Origin: Desulfosporosinus sp. FKB
Lineage (GTDB): Bacteria; Bacillota; Desulfitobacteriia; Desulfitobacteriales; Desulfitobacteriaceae
Direction: 5' to 3'
NCBI RefSeq assembly: GCF_002196705.1
Contig: NZ_NADJ01000027.1
Coordinates: forward strand, 1-64,000
DNA length: 64,000 nt
Shown here: positions 34,710-44,170 of the stretch, piece after piece
Layout of the letters: the number at the start of each line of letters is the position of its first letter
Position numbering within the stretch: position 1 is the first letter of the stretch
Position numbers and translations under genes: made by a program
Notes under the pieces: model-generated
Database searches by the model: none
Told to the model about the DNA's origin: nothing
The model's input: the letters and a program-made list of their open reading frames with translations, nothing else

Positions 34710-36926
34710 CTAAACGGCCATTTGCTTCCCCGCCATTAGCTCAAGTGGTACCGGAAATGTAATAATGAATTTTGTTCCTTGTAAGCCGGAATCAATATCT
34801 ATTTTCGCTTGATGATTTTGGGCTATTTTGAAACATGTTGCTAATCCAAGGCCGGTCCCATAATCCTTTGTAGTAAAGAACGGAGTTCCTAGCTTAGCTA
34901 AGTCTTCATCCGAAATTCCGCATCCCTCATCTTCTATCGTAAGGACAACATGACCCGTTTCTGAAAACGTTGTAATCCTCAGACGACCGCGCTCTTTCAT
35001 CGCCTCAAGCCCATTGCGAGTTAGATTTAGCACCAATTGTGTTATTTCCTTCTTATTAATTAAGATATCCGGGATGGTTCCGGGAACAAATTCGATCTGC
35101 TTATTTTGATTAAACGTATCGGCTTCTAGTAAAGGGTACAAATTGTTTAAGATACCGTTTAGATTTTGGAGTTCAAGTTCCGCTTTTTTCGTTCTGGCAA
35201 GTGATAGAAACTCTGAGATTATTGAATTAGCTCGATCGAGTTCAGAAATCATCAGTTCAAAAATTGATTTTTGAGAACTATACTCTGGTTTTACCCCTAA
35301 TAGCTGCAGATAACCTCGTACTGTTGTCATAGGGTTTCTTATTTCATGACCAATTCCGGCAGCCATTTGAGCCACAAGATTTAAACGATCTAAATGAAAT
35401 ATTTCAGCTTGTAATCGTTTTAATTCTGTAATATCCGATGTGGAAAATATGATGTATTCTTCACCATTGAATTTTACAGATTCCCCTGAAACGAGAATTG
35501 AACCTTTAAGGCCATCTTTTCTAGCCATTTTTGTTTCGTAATTTGTAATATAACCCCTATTCTTGAGGAGATCCAGAAGGTCGTTGTATTCTTTTGGGGG
35601 AAAGCCCAAGTCTATTAGTGTTTTCCCTATTACTTCTTCAAGCAAGAATCCTCTCTTGCTTAAAAATTGATCATTAACATCTATTAAGCTATTGTCTGAT
35701 TTTCTAACAATCGAAATCATACTTGGGCTCGACTTAAAAACTTTGAGTAAACGCTCCTCAGATGTTTTCAGCGATTCCTGCAAACGCTTTTGTTCGGTTA
35801 TATCGGTAAAAGAACATAAAAGGCATTCTTTGTGATTAAAGTTAATCGTTCCAATAGATATTTGAACCGTAATATTTACCTTTGAGTTAAGGGTTACTTC
35901 TGAATTCTTTGATTCTAATAATCCGTAATTAGTTTCCTGAATAAATTTAATCACTTTATGCCATTCTTGTTTGGAAAATCCTATCTCTAAAGGTGTCTTT
36001 CCAATAATGTCTCCCAGAGAAATTTTTAAATTGTTCCTAAAAGATTCATTAACTTCTAAAAACACATAGGTTGATTTCTCTAAAATTGCAAGTCCTACGG
36101 GGGCAAACTGGAATACTTTGTCAAAGTTGTGTTTTGATATAATTTCACGAATGAAGGGTTTTTTTACATTATTGACGAGGATGCTTCTTAACAAAAAGCT
36201 ATAACCAATAACCTTAAAGACATGTCCAATAAAGGTATCGATATCATATACGTTTTTGTAAAACGTAAAGACAATTTCACTTAACAACATTAAAAACAAG
36301 GCATAAATCAAATAGTTTCTTTCTTCCCTATCATTTAAAGACTTAGTTGACAACAAAAAAATGGCTGCTATATCCAGGGAACAGATAATGTATTCTACTA
36401 TAACTTTTAATCCCGTTACACCGCCAGCTTTATTCAACATCGGCGGTAATAGATAGCCCAATTTTACGACAATAAAACATACTGTTATCAAATATGTTAA
36501 GCCAAAAGTTAAAATTACTTTTTTTCTAGGGATACGATTTAAACTGTATAATACTAATCCTATAGCCTCCGTGATTCTGGCTATTAACCAAAAGTATGTT
36601 GCCCTTTCCCCTGTTATCGATAAACCAAAAAACGGCATCCCTTTATATGACAAGGTATGCATCATATCAAAAAATCCTACCAATAAAAAGAGTATACCAA
36701 GAAATAGTCGTCTATCAGATTTTGTGTAGGGATACAAAATAATACATTGAAGTGATATGGTAAGCGAAACAACAATACTAAATGTTTCAATAATAGTATG
36801 TATAGCAAGGTAATAGCTCGGCTGAATTACTATATAAACCGAACTACTCAGCAATCTGCTTATTATTAAAAGAAATACAGCTGATAAAACTACCAGACTA
36901 TTTTTGAAAGTGCTGCTAAAATGCAA
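34710..36926 (-). CDS. MASE3-PAS-PAS sensor histidine kinase
   Basis: A 738-residue kinase. Residues 1-250 form a MASE3 membrane domain with about eight helices (FDMMHTLSYKGMPFFG is typical), followed by two PAS domains (about 265-375 and 385-500). Then come the phosphoacceptor GIGHEIRNP with His527 and an HATPase domain with LNLTRNGLEAM, DEGCGISDED and GTGLGLATC. It starts at TTG. No response regulator is adjacent, so it is an orphan kinase, perhaps feeding the sporulation phosphorelay as similar orphan kinases do. Confidence 0.9.
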   Translation of the reverse strand: MHFSSTFKNSLVVLSAVFLLIISRLLSSSVYIVIQPSYYLAIHTIIETFSIVVSLTISLQCIILYPYTKSDRRLFLGILFLLVGFFDMMHTLSYKGMPFFGLSITGERATYFWLIARITEAIGLVLYSLNRIPRKKVILTFGLTYLITVCFIVVKLGYLLPPMLNKAGGVTGLKVIVEYIICSLDIAAIFLLSTKSLNDREERNYLIYALFLMLLSEIVFTFYKNVYDIDTFIGHVFKVIGYSFLLRSILVNNVKKPFIREIISKHNFDKVFQFAPVGLAILEKSTYVFLEVNESFRNNLKISLGDIIGKTPLEIGFSKQEWHKVIKFIQETNYGLLESKNSEVTLNSKVNITVQISIGTINFNHKECLLCSFTDITEQKRLQESLKTSEERLLKVFKSSPSMISIVRKSDNSLIDVNDQFLSKRGFLLEEVIGKTLIDLGFPPKEYNDLLDLLKNRGYITNYETKMARKDGLKGSILVSGESVKFNGEEYIIFSTSDITELKRLQAEIFHLDRLNLVAQMAAGIGHEIRNPMTTVRGYLQLLGVKPEYSSQKSIFELMISELDRANSIISEFLSLARTKKAELELQNLNGILNNLYPLLEADTFNQNKQIEFVPGTIPDILINKKEITQLVLNLTRNGLEAMKERGRLRITTFSETGHVVLTIEDEGCGISDEDLAKLGTPFFTTKDYGTGLGLATCFKIAQNHQAKIDIDSGLQGTKFIITFPVPLELMAGKQMAV

Positions 36927-37234
36927 ACGATTTCCCTGCCTTCCTTATGTACTGCTGCTGTCTTCATATTTTAACTGATTATTTTGACAAAGACTCCTTC
37001 ATTATAAAATATATTCACTGAAAAAGAACGAAAAACTTGTCATAATTAAGCTTAGACATTTAAAGTTGAACGAAATACCAGCGAATCGACTACTATTAGA
37101 TGATCTGATCTTCATATCATTAATCTTGATAACTTCTTGAAATCAAGCTGACAAAATATCACAAACTTTATTGTATTCTAATTGCAGAGGATTCATAAAG
37201 ATAGAGATAAAAAAAGAAAAGACATGAAGAAGAC
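36927..37234. other. AT-rich intergenic region
   Basis: About 300 bases without a gene. It must hold the kinase promoter; I found no clear boxes. Confidence 0.35.
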
Positions 37235-37266
37235 TAAAAGCCGCCCTTGCTGTGGGGCGGCTTTTA
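37235..37266 (-). terminator. terminator of the metallophosphoesterase gene
   Basis: AAAAGCCGCCC and GGGGCGGCTTTT form a strong stem with T/A-rich flanks on both sides, placed about 45 bases after the phosphoesterase stop on the minus strand. It could work in both directions. Confidence 0.8.
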
Positions 37267-37308
37267 ACATGTCAGCAAAAGAATCGAAGAGTAACATGTG
37301 AGTTCTAA

Positions 37309-38364
37309 TTATTCTTTTGACAAATTTATTTTGTGTATTGCCTTGGTAATCCAGGTATTATTTGCAAAATCCCTTCCTTGAATGACGACCTGATCTTTAT
37401 AAACTGTTACCTGAAGGCCTTGACTCTCCTTGGATTCTTTCACACCGTTATGATCTACTGGCATTTCTACTGAGGAATCATTCACAACGTTAAACGGTCC
37501 CTGCATAATTTCCCGCCCCTGTCCCAAGAGCCAATGGGTGTGACCGCTAAATACGATGACTTCCGGATAGTTACTTAATAACGTTCTGAGTTGATCCTCC
37601 TGTAGTACGTAATTATGTATCGAGCGATACTCTTTACTCGAAGTCGTAGTGGGAAAGGGTTGATGTAAGAAAACAAAGATTGGCTTATGGGGGACATAGT
37701 TTTCCTTAAGCTTTTTCTGAAACCAAGCTATTTGTGTCGTTGATAGATAAGTCTTATCCCGGTATCTTTTGCCACTTAATGCCGACTTCTCTGAACCAAG
37801 AAAAATAAAATGATACCCGGAAATATACTTGTCATAATATACGGTTGATTGTCCTGTATAACTTAAAAATCTGTTGATTGCAGTTTGGTCTGATTCATTA
37901 TTCGGAAAGGTTTTAGGACTCCAACGTTTGGTTTTCGGATTTACATAAGCTTGATAAAATTCGTGATTCCCAATTGTATAGAATATTTTCAGGTTATTGG
38001 CCTGTGAACCTATAAGTTTTCGGAGGGCAGCATAATCGGACGAACTTCCATTTCCTAAATCACCATTAATAATTAAAGTATGAATATTGAGGTGTTCTTT
38101 TACATCACTCAGCATTTTTAAGAACTTCAACTTCGCCATTTTATTCTTGGCTTGGACATGAATATCACTAACAACTCCAAACGTCAAAATTGGTTTATCC
38201 TTTGCGGTTAAACCAGAAGCCTCGACTTGGGGAACAAATAACTTGGGCTTTAAAGAAATCCTTTGGTAACGTATACTTGAGGCTTTTAAGAAAAATATAA
38301 GGGAACTAAATATTAGCAGTACTAATAAAACAACTTCTAGATTTTTTCGTTTTATGAACACCAT
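37309..38364 (-). CDS. exported or membrane-anchored metallophosphoesterase
   Basis: A 351-residue calcineurin-like phosphoesterase. After an N-terminal membrane segment (residues 8-27) the metal-binding blocks appear in order: FGVVSDIHVQ, LIINGDLGNG, YTIGNHEFY, VFLHQPFP and VFSGHTHW. So the dinuclear site is complete. It faces outside the membrane and could act on phosphodiesters or nucleotides. GGAGGATAA precedes the ATG. It lies 125 bases from the secreted peptidase gene, separated by a terminator. Confidence 0.87.
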   Translation of the reverse strand: MVFIKRKNLEVVLLVLLIFSSLIFFLKASSIRYQRISLKPKLFVPQVEASGLTAKDKPILTFGVVSDIHVQAKNKMAKLKFLKMLSDVKEHLNIHTLIINGDLGNGSSSDYAALRKLIGSQANNLKIFYTIGNHEFYQAYVNPKTKRWSPKTFPNNESDQTAINRFLSYTGQSTVYYDKYISGYHFIFLGSEKSALSGKRYRDKTYLSTTQIAWFQKKLKENYVPHKPIFVFLHQPFPTTTSSKEYRSIHNYVLQEDQLRTLLSNYPEVIVFSGHTHWLLGQGREIMQGPFNVVNDSSVEMPVDHNGVKESKESQGLQVTVYKDQVVIQGRDFANNTWITKAIHKINLSKE

Positions 38365-38440
38365 TTATCCTCCGGGCTTAAATCTATAATTGTTAGTCTG
38401 GCATATTAACTATGTTTTATAACCGTCAATGAAATGAAAA

Positions 38441-38484
38441 TAAAAAAGCAGCCATCTCCTTGGTTTATAATACAAGGGATGGCT
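38441..38484 (-). terminator. terminator of the CWB2-peptidase gene
   Basis: AGCCATCcCTTG and CAAGGagATGGCT pair around a 10-base loop and are followed on the minus strand by GCTTTTTT. It is placed a few bases after the stop. Confidence 0.8.
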
Positions 38485-38489
38485 TATTT

Positions 38490-40265
38490 TCAGACCTTTT
38501 GTCCTAGATTTACTTGAGATCTTGGATTACCTTGATTACCCTTCCACCGAATTAACGTTGTATTATTTATAGTGCTAATTACCGATGTTGAGAATGACTG
38601 CCCATCCGCCCCCAATATAGAAGGAGCAATCATTAAATATCCACTTTGTGATACCATAGCAACTGGCTCAACATGACCTGCGGAGTACAATGATTGACCA
38701 TTGACTGTTGCAGACTGATACGATACAGTACCCATATTTGCCAAAGGGTACAATTGATCATTCTCATTTGAAGGATCTTCGCTAATCCATTCGGCTGATG
38801 TTTCTATTCCCTGTATATATGATGGAGCAAGTGTTACTGAAGGAATTGTTCCAGTTTGGGATTTACCGTTTACTGTAAACGTTAAATCCCAAACTGAGCT
38901 TGAATCAGCCGATTGAGAAATATTGGCCTTTATAGTAGAACCAATGGGGACAGTCATTACAATTTGAGCAGGTGCAGGCAACTGCTCCCAAAACACTTCT
39001 GCTACAGCTTGCCCATTGATTATTTCTTCCATCGTTCCCATCTGTAAAAGGTCTGATGAATTTACTCCACCCAAACCAATCCACTGTGCAGAAGATGCAT
39101 CTTGTTGACTCTCGGAGATATTAGGCACTGTCCAACTGCCTGATATACTGGTATAGCTGCTGCCGACATAAGGCGTATCAATGTATCCCGCCCAATTACC
39201 GGATTTTTGCGTATTGGCTGGAAGATTTGTCGAAGTCACTGGCGTACCCCCTACTGATGGGTCTGAAGAGCTAGTTGATATTACATTTAGAGCATTTGCA
39301 GAAACTACTGCTGGGCCGCCCAAAGCAGTTACAACACTTGTCGAGGTCAGTTTGCTATGGACATAAATTCCGGCTTTAACCTTAGTTCCATCTGTTAAAA
39401 CGATTGGCGCCTTCATACCAGCTGCCAAGGGTACGCCCGCTAATCCGTCAACAAGAGTTCGGCCGTTAGCAACAAAGATATTGGCATAATTGATATCAGC
39501 ATCAAAACCTTGAAGCACTGAAAGATTAGTGTCATAGGCATCATATCCGGCATAACGAACAGAGCTGGCGGAGAATTGGGCCATTTCGGCGTTACTAATA
39601 ATCGCAGTTCCACCGATTATATAATAGTTTTTCACACTGGTAATTCCCGTTAAATAGGTTCTAATACTGGTTGGCAGTGAATCTGCATTATCCGTATAAA
39701 GAATTGGCATCTTTTTTGCTCCTGCAATGGATGCTACTGATATGGCGTCAGCCCCTGAACCACCAGTTAAGACGAATCCATTAATCGAAATTGATTTGGC
39801 CATTTCTTTGGCAATATTGACAGATGTTTCCGAAGCATCGTACCCGCCTAAAGGTACAACCGAAATATTCAATGCTTTAAGCGCATCTAAAACAGGTTGT
39901 TGGATTACTGCAATTCCACTCGTCACGTAAACCTTTGTAACATGTAGTTTTGTCAACTCATTGGCTGCAACAGAGGTTAGAGTATTACCCTGTGTTAAAA
40001 TAATAGGGATATTTAAAGCTGAAGCTAAAGATCCGGCGGAAAGGGCGTCTACTAAGGTTGGCCCGGTCATACCTGCCGCTAATACAGCAGTACTCGAACC
40101 TGAAATTCCCCAACCTTGATCGGCGATTTGGGCCGCAGTATCATATTGGGTAGACCCAGAAATTCTAGTTGGAAAAGCCGAGTCTGCTAATACTGTTTGC
40201 GGAAACATATTAAAGGCAATTATAATCAAAGCAAAAAAAGTAACTAACTTTGTTAACTTTTTCAT
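38490..40265 (-). CDS. secreted CWB2 cell-wall protein fused to eqolisin (G1) peptidase domain
   Basis: A 591-residue exported protein. A signal peptide (1-27, ending VLADS) is followed by three CWB2 cell-wall-anchoring repeats (about 33-330; RISGSTQYDTAAQIAD, the LGGYDASETSVNIA and the YAGYDAYDTN repeat starts). A Ser/Pro-rich joint then leads to a G1 eqolisin domain from NWAGY at about 359 to the end. Candidate catalytic residues are Gln394 in SAQWIGLGG and Glu492 in TSAEWISEDP, the glutamine-glutamate pair of glutamic peptidases. These enzymes usually work at acid pH and are mainly fungal. GAGAGGATT precedes the ATG. Confidence 0.88.
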   Translation of the reverse strand: MKKLTKLVTFFALIIIAFNMFPQTVLADSAFPTRISGSTQYDTAAQIADQGWGISGSSTAVLAAGMTGPTLVDALSAGSLASALNIPIILTQGNTLTSVAANELTKLHVTKVYVTSGIAVIQQPVLDALKALNISVVPLGGYDASETSVNIAKEMAKSISINGFVLTGGSGADAISVASIAGAKKMPILYTDNADSLPTSIRTYLTGITSVKNYYIIGGTAIISNAEMAQFSASSVRYAGYDAYDTNLSVLQGFDADINYANIFVANGRTLVDGLAGVPLAAGMKAPIVLTDGTKVKAGIYVHSKLTSTSVVTALGGPAVVSANALNVISTSSSDPSVGGTPVTSTNLPANTQKSGNWAGYIDTPYVGSSYTSISGSWTVPNISESQQDASSAQWIGLGGVNSSDLLQMGTMEEIINGQAVAEVFWEQLPAPAQIVMTVPIGSTIKANISQSADSSSVWDLTFTVNGKSQTGTIPSVTLAPSYIQGIETSAEWISEDPSNENDQLYPLANMGTVSYQSATVNGQSLYSAGHVEPVAMVSQSGYLMIAPSILGADGQSFSTSVISTINNTTLIRWKGNQGNPRSQVNLGQKV

Positions 40266-40417
40266 TTTTAAATCCTCTCTTTTGATTTCCGTTTATTATT
40301 CAGATAACAATCGAAATGAGAAATTAATTATAAAACAATAGTTTGAAATTTTCATTAAGAATTTATGGTAAAACAGTAAAAAGAAATTGAAATTTTTTGG
40401 CCTTTAAATTCCAAAAA

Positions 40418-40455
40418 CAAAAAAGCACCTGAATTAAACGCAAAATTCAAGGTGC
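40418..40455 (-). terminator. terminator of a short minus-strand unit
   Basis: GCACCTtGAATT and AATTCAGGTGC enclose an 8-base loop and are followed on the minus strand by TTTTTTGTTTTT. The only candidate gene it could serve is the 24-residue aromatic-rich frame just upstream. Confidence 0.7.
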
Positions 40456-40555
40456 AAAACTTCAACATCACTTGGTGCTTTGTTTTGAGCCGCTCCCTAT
40501 CAAACAAAATCAAAGTACTAATAAGATAGATGGTTAATAATCAAGTTTTAGTGAT

Positions 40556-40630
40556 TTACCACCAAAAGCCTCCCCAAAACGGTCGGAATCCAAATCCGAA
40601 GCCCCAACCCCATGGTCCAAAACCGAATAT
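40556..40630 (-). CDS. candidate 24-residue Gly/Trp/Phe-rich micro-protein with ATA start
   Basis: The frame encodes a peptide made almost only of Gly, Phe, Trp and Pro (begins IFGFGPWGWG, ends FWGGFWW). Upstream, AGAAGTGAT matches the Shine-Dalgarno core 3-4 bases before an ATA codon where an ATG would be expected; no ATG, GTG or TTG occurs in the frame before the preceding terminator. Its own terminator lies 100 bases downstream. It is either a micro-gene with a rare start or one that has lost its ATG by a point mutation. Confidence 0.35.
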   Translation of the reverse strand: MFGFGPWGWGFGFGFRPFWGGFWW

Positions 40631-40694
40631 TTTATCACTTCTAATTATAACATTTCCATAATATGGGATTAAAACTTGTCTGGTGCAGGTCGTG

Positions 40695-40748
40695 AAAAAG
40701 CTTCCTTACAGGTAATGATCTTGTTCTTAACCAGTAAGGAAGCTTTTT
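40695..40748 (-). terminator. terminator of the NtrC-NtrB-like operon
   Basis: A 15-bp stem, AAAAAGCTTCCTTAC with GTAAGGAAGCTTTTT, carries T-runs on both sides and lies about 35 bases after the kinase stop on the minus strand. Confidence 0.85.
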
Positions 40749-40781
40749 ATCATCATTGAGGAAGGCTCTTGTGAATTTCTT

Positions 40782-41909
40782 TTATGAAGGTGGCAGCAAA
40801 ATTTCGACTCTCGTTCCTCTCTCACTTCGATTGGAAACGAATATCTTCCCGCTGTGTTGATCAAGAATGCGATGTACTACCGATAAGCCTAATCCAGTTC
40901 CCTTCTCCTTAGTCGTAAAAAAGGGGTCATAGATGTAAGGCAAAATATCGGGCGGAATCCCTCGCCCTTTGTCACTAACGGCAAATCCAACAAAGTCTTC
41001 TTGTTGTATCCCCTCCAAAAGAATCCTCCCGCCTTCTCCTTGGGCATCTATGGCATTGAGTAAGATATTTAAAATCACTTGTTTAATCTGATCAGAGTCT
41101 ACTTCAACCACACAGTCATCAACTTGTCCTCGGGTTTGAGATAATTCAATCTGATGCTGCCGCAGAGCAGGTTGAATCAACGACACGCCTTCCTCCAAGA
41201 GTTTCCCTAACTTAATTTTTTCCCGGACTAATTCTTTAGGACGAGCAAAACTTAAAAACTCACTAACTAACCGATTTAAACGTTCACACTCTTCTAGAAG
41301 CACACGACAATATTCTAGTACTTCCCTATCATCTCGCTTGTCTTGGGCCAGGAGCTGAATACTTACTTTCATGATCCCCAGAGGATTGCGTATTTCATGC
41401 GCCAGTCCAGCGCTCAGATGCCCAAGCGCAGTTAACCGTTCAGTTTGCCGGATCTCCCTCTGCAAGCGTTCGCGTTCTATACTTTCTCGTTTTAATTTTT
41501 CGACTAACTCTTTTTGAATTTGAAGGGCGAGTTGATGCTTACGTGACGCTTTCCGCTCCTGTTCAATTAGAAAACCGGTTAACCAACCGATACCATTAAT
41601 TAGGCCAATTTCCACCCATTGAGTCAACATAGCAGATGAAGCCATTGCCATTGTGTTAAAATAAGTCATAAACGGCAGAATCAGAAGAGTTATCGATAAC
41701 CCGGATATAATTCCGCCGACTAAACCGAAACGCATAGCTGCGTAAATTACAGGGAGATAATAGGCAAATTGTAACATGATGTGGTAATTCATGGTGTAAT
41801 GGTAAGTCGTATAGTGAATAACCGTTAAAATGATAATTACGACGCTTATGATCAGTAAATCGAAATAGACTCGATGACGATTTTTGAGATCGAGTTTATA
41901 GCTTTGCAA
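40782..41909 (-). CDS. NtrB-like membrane histidine kinase
   Basis: A 375-residue kinase. Four to five hydrophobic segments occupy residues 15-110, followed by a coiled linker, the phosphoacceptor LSAGLAHEIRNPLG, and an HATPase domain with LNILLNAIDA, DKGRGIPPD and GTGLGLSVV. No PAS domain. AGAGGAG lies 8 bases before the TTG chosen as start; neighbouring in-frame TTGs are alternatives. It follows the sigma-54 activator by 30 bases and is its partner. The signal is presumably sensed in or near the membrane. Confidence 0.87.
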   Translation of the reverse strand: MQSYKLDLKNRHRVYFDLLIISVVIIILTVIHYTTYHYTMNYHIMLQFAYYLPVIYAAMRFGLVGGIISGLSITLLILPFMTYFNTMAMASSAMLTQWVEIGLINGIGWLTGFLIEQERKASRKHQLALQIQKELVEKLKRESIERERLQREIRQTERLTALGHLSAGLAHEIRNPLGIMKVSIQLLAQDKRDDREVLEYCRVLLEECERLNRLVSEFLSFARPKELVREKIKLGKLLEEGVSLIQPALRQHQIELSQTRGQVDDCVVEVDSDQIKQVILNILLNAIDAQGEGGRILLEGIQQEDFVGFAVSDKGRGIPPDILPYIYDPFFTTKEKGTGLGLSVVHRILDQHSGKIFVSNRSERGTRVEILLPPS

Positions 41910-41939
41910 CAAAAGCGCTCCTCTCAAGGTTCGGCATTC

Positions 41940-43289
41940 TTAACGCAGATTTAACCCGTATTTTTCCAAACGGTACAAGAAAGCATAGCGGGAAAGTCCC
42001 AGTTTCTTGGCAGCCTGGCTTTGATTTCCATTTGTTTGTTCCAGGGCTTGACGTATAAAGGACTTTTCAATCTCTTCCAGAGATATACCCTCAGATGGGA
42101 GTATAAAGGGATCAGAACTCTTCTCTAATGGACTGGACGTATTAAAGGCAGGCACCCCATCCAGGCCAATTACAGCTTCCTGTGAAATAATAACCATTCG
42201 TTCAATGACATTTTCAAGTTCGCGCACATTTCCCGGCCAATTATAAGCGATTAATTGATCAAGAACTCCCGGTCCAAGAATCTTTTTTTTGCCATAAACT
42301 CTGAGTTTGTCTAAAAAATGTTCCACTAGGACGGAGATATCCTCACGGCGTTCTCTCAGGGGAGGAACAACGATTGGAAAGACATTCAAGCGATAATATA
42401 AATCTTCGCGAAACCGTCCTTCTTGCGCCTCTCTTAACAAATTACGATTCGTGGCAGCGATAATCCTTACGTCAACCTGAATGGTTTTTTCACCGCCTAC
42501 TCGTTCAAATGTCCGTTCCTGAAGTACCCGCAATAGCTTTGCTTGAACATTAAACGACAGCTCCCCGATCTCATCCAAAAATAGCGTTCCGCCGTCTGCT
42601 AATTCAAAGCGCCCGGTTCTGCGTGTATGGGCTCCAGTAAAAGCACCTTTCTCGTGACCAAATAATTCACTTTCCAATAAAGTTTCTGTCAATGCCGCAC
42701 AATTGACTCGGATAAACGGACCATCAGCCCTGGAGCTTAAGGTATGAATAGCATGGGCGACCAATTCTTTCCCCGTACCGGACTCACCTTGAATAAGAAC
42801 CGTTGCTGGTGTTGGAGCAACCCTTTCCACCAGGATTTTTAACGTTCGCAGCTTGTCGCTGTTTCCGACCAATTGCCAGCGATTAGGCTGAACCTCCCCC
42901 TTTAGGTAGTCCACCTGCTCGCGCAAACTTTCTACCTCTAAGGCCTTTGCAAGGGTAATGAGAAGTTCATCGATCTCAAAAGGTTTCATTAGATAGTCAT
43001 GGGCCCCTGCCTTCATCGCCTCAACCGCTGTTTCCGTACTCCCATGCGCCGTCATCATGACAATGAGTAAATCAGGATAATGTTCTTTTAACGTTCGCAG
43101 CACACTTAACCCATCAACTTTTGGCATCTTTAAATCAACAAGAACAAGGTCCGGCCGCTCTGACAGTGCCCGATCTATGGCTAACTGCCCATCTTCTGCT
43201 GTTTCAACATCATACCCTGCTTTTACTAAGGCTCGTTCTAAAACCCAGCGCATATTTACTTCATCATCGGCAACTAATATCCGCCGCAC
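41940..43289 (-). CDS. NtrC-family sigma-54-dependent response regulator
   Basis: A 449-residue activator. The receiver has acids at 8-9, the phospho-Asp52 in VDLKMP and Lys102. The AAA+ domain has Walker A GESGTGKE (168-175), the sigma-54-contacting loop GAFTGA (215-220), and a [13 protein letters not shown] Walker B. The C-terminal Fis-type HTH reads [24 protein letters not shown]. It starts at GTG with AAGGGGATG upstream. All parts for activating sigma-54 RNA polymerase are present, and a -24/-12 promoter lies in the divergent region. Confidence 0.95.
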   Translation of the reverse strand: MRRILVADDEVNMRWVLERALVKAGYDVETAEDGQLAIDRALSERPDLVLVDLKMPKVDGLSVLRTLKEHYPDLLIVMMTAHGSTETAVEAMKAGAHDYLMKPFEIDELLITLAKALEVESLREQVDYLKGEVQPNRWQLVGNSDKLRTLKILVERVAPTPATVLIQGESGTGKELVAHAIHTLSSRADGPFIRVNCAALTETLLESELFGHEKGAFTGAHTRRTGRFELADGGTLFLDEIGELSFNVQAKLLRVLQERTFERVGGEKTIQVDVRIIAATNRNLLREAQEGRFREDLYYRLNVFPIVVPPLRERREDISVLVEHFLDKLRVYGKKKILGPGVLDQLIAYNWPGNVRELENVIERMVIISQEAVIGLDGVPAFNTSSPLEKSSDPFILPSEGISLEEIEKSFIRQALEQTNGNQSQAAKKLGLSRYAFLYRLEKYGLNLR

Positions 43290-43320
43290 AATGTCATCCC
43301 CTTAGGCCTGTACTTAGAAT

Positions 43321-43362
43321 GGTGTGGGAAAAGGCGCAGTAAACTGTGTCTTTTCCCACACC
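43321..43362. promoter_or_regulatory. 12-bp inverted repeat between regulator and sigma-54 promoter
   Basis: GGTGTGGGAAAA and TTTTCCCACACC are perfect inverted arms 18 bases apart, about 150 bases upstream of the -24/-12 promoter and 30 bases before the regulator's start. Position suits an enhancer site for the NtrC-like protein, or an attenuator hairpin in the regulator's leader. A smaller dyad TGTTCGAAAACA lies at 43431-43442. Confidence 0.5.
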
Positions 43363-43509
43363 TGTTTTGTACTTCATTATTTTTATAAACCTGATAGTTT
43401 CTTAGAGAAATGGCTGTTAGATGGCCAGGATGTTCGAAAACACTGATATAAATCGACAAACTTCAATAATCATAGTGCTATTACAGCATAATTTGATAGA
43501 AAGTGCAAC

Positions 43510-43525
43510 TTGGCATGGCTTTTGC
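43510..43525 (+). promoter_or_regulatory. sigma-54 (-24/-12) promoter
   Basis: TTGGCATGGCTTTTGC matches the sigma-54 consensus (TGGCACG-N4-TTGC) with GG at -24 and GC at -12 in the correct spacing. It lies 40 bases upstream of the Met-rich protein's start and faces it. Confidence 0.85.
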
Positions 43526-43564
43526 AATTATAGTTCCTGTCAAAATTTTAAAGGAGCGTGCTTT

Positions 43565-44152
43565 ATGATTCATTCAAGAAAACCTCTTATGAAAATCCTT
43601 CTTACCTTATCCTTTTTACTCTTGACTCTTATGTTTGCAGCCAATGCTTACGCTGCAGCTCAACTGGAGCAAGACGCCGGACCTTACCATGTTATTCTGC
43701 AAATGAATCCAGAAACTCCTACGGTTAACCAATCCGGAACGATGACCATTATCGTTAAGAATAAGGCAACCGGACAGCCCGTAACCGAAGCAAAAGTTAC
43801 AATGAGCAACCCCACCATGATGGGCTCTAACTCCAATGATGGCGGAAATATGGCAGGCATGAACATGTCATCGAGCATGGATAACCAAAGCGGAATGGCC
43901 ATGCAGGAACAATCTTCCATGGGGTCGATGTCCATGGAGCCTGGTTCCTATATGATGGAGAACATGACCTTTAACCAGCCTGGACAATGGAGCCAAGCTA
44001 TTACTATATCTTCATCATTAGGTCAAAGTACCGTCAATTTTCCAATAACTGTAGGTAAATCCGGACCCAATTATGTGCTCATCGGCAGTGTTGCCGGCGT
44101 CGTCATCATTGCCGGCGTTATTGCTGCCGTTTTAAAACGGAAGAAATATTAA
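43565..44152 (+). CDS. exported Met-rich protein with one C-terminal membrane anchor
   Basis: A 195-residue protein. A signal peptide ends at AYAAA (about residue 31), then comes a FixH/YtkA-like beta-sandwich (GPYHVILQMNPETPTVNQSG). A methionine-rich stretch with about 20 Met between residues 80 and 140 follows, and the protein ends with a membrane helix and KRKK. Met-rich segments typically bind Cu(I). AAGGAGCG precedes the ATG. It lies directly behind a sigma-54 promoter and 18 bases before the NapH/NosR-like gene, so it probably supplies or protects a metal or redox centre for it. Confidence 0.8.
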   Translation: MIHSRKPLMKILLTLSFLLLTLMFAANAYAAAQLEQDAGPYHVILQMNPETPTVNQSGTMTIIVKNKATGQPVTEAKVTMSNPTMMGSNSNDGGNMAGMNMSSSMDNQSGMAMQEQSSMGSMSMEPGSYMMENMTFNQPGQWSQAITISSSLGQSTVNFPITVGKSGPNYVLIGSVAGVVIIAGVIAAVLKRKKY

Positions 44153-44170
44153 GAAAGTCGAGGCGTGGAA

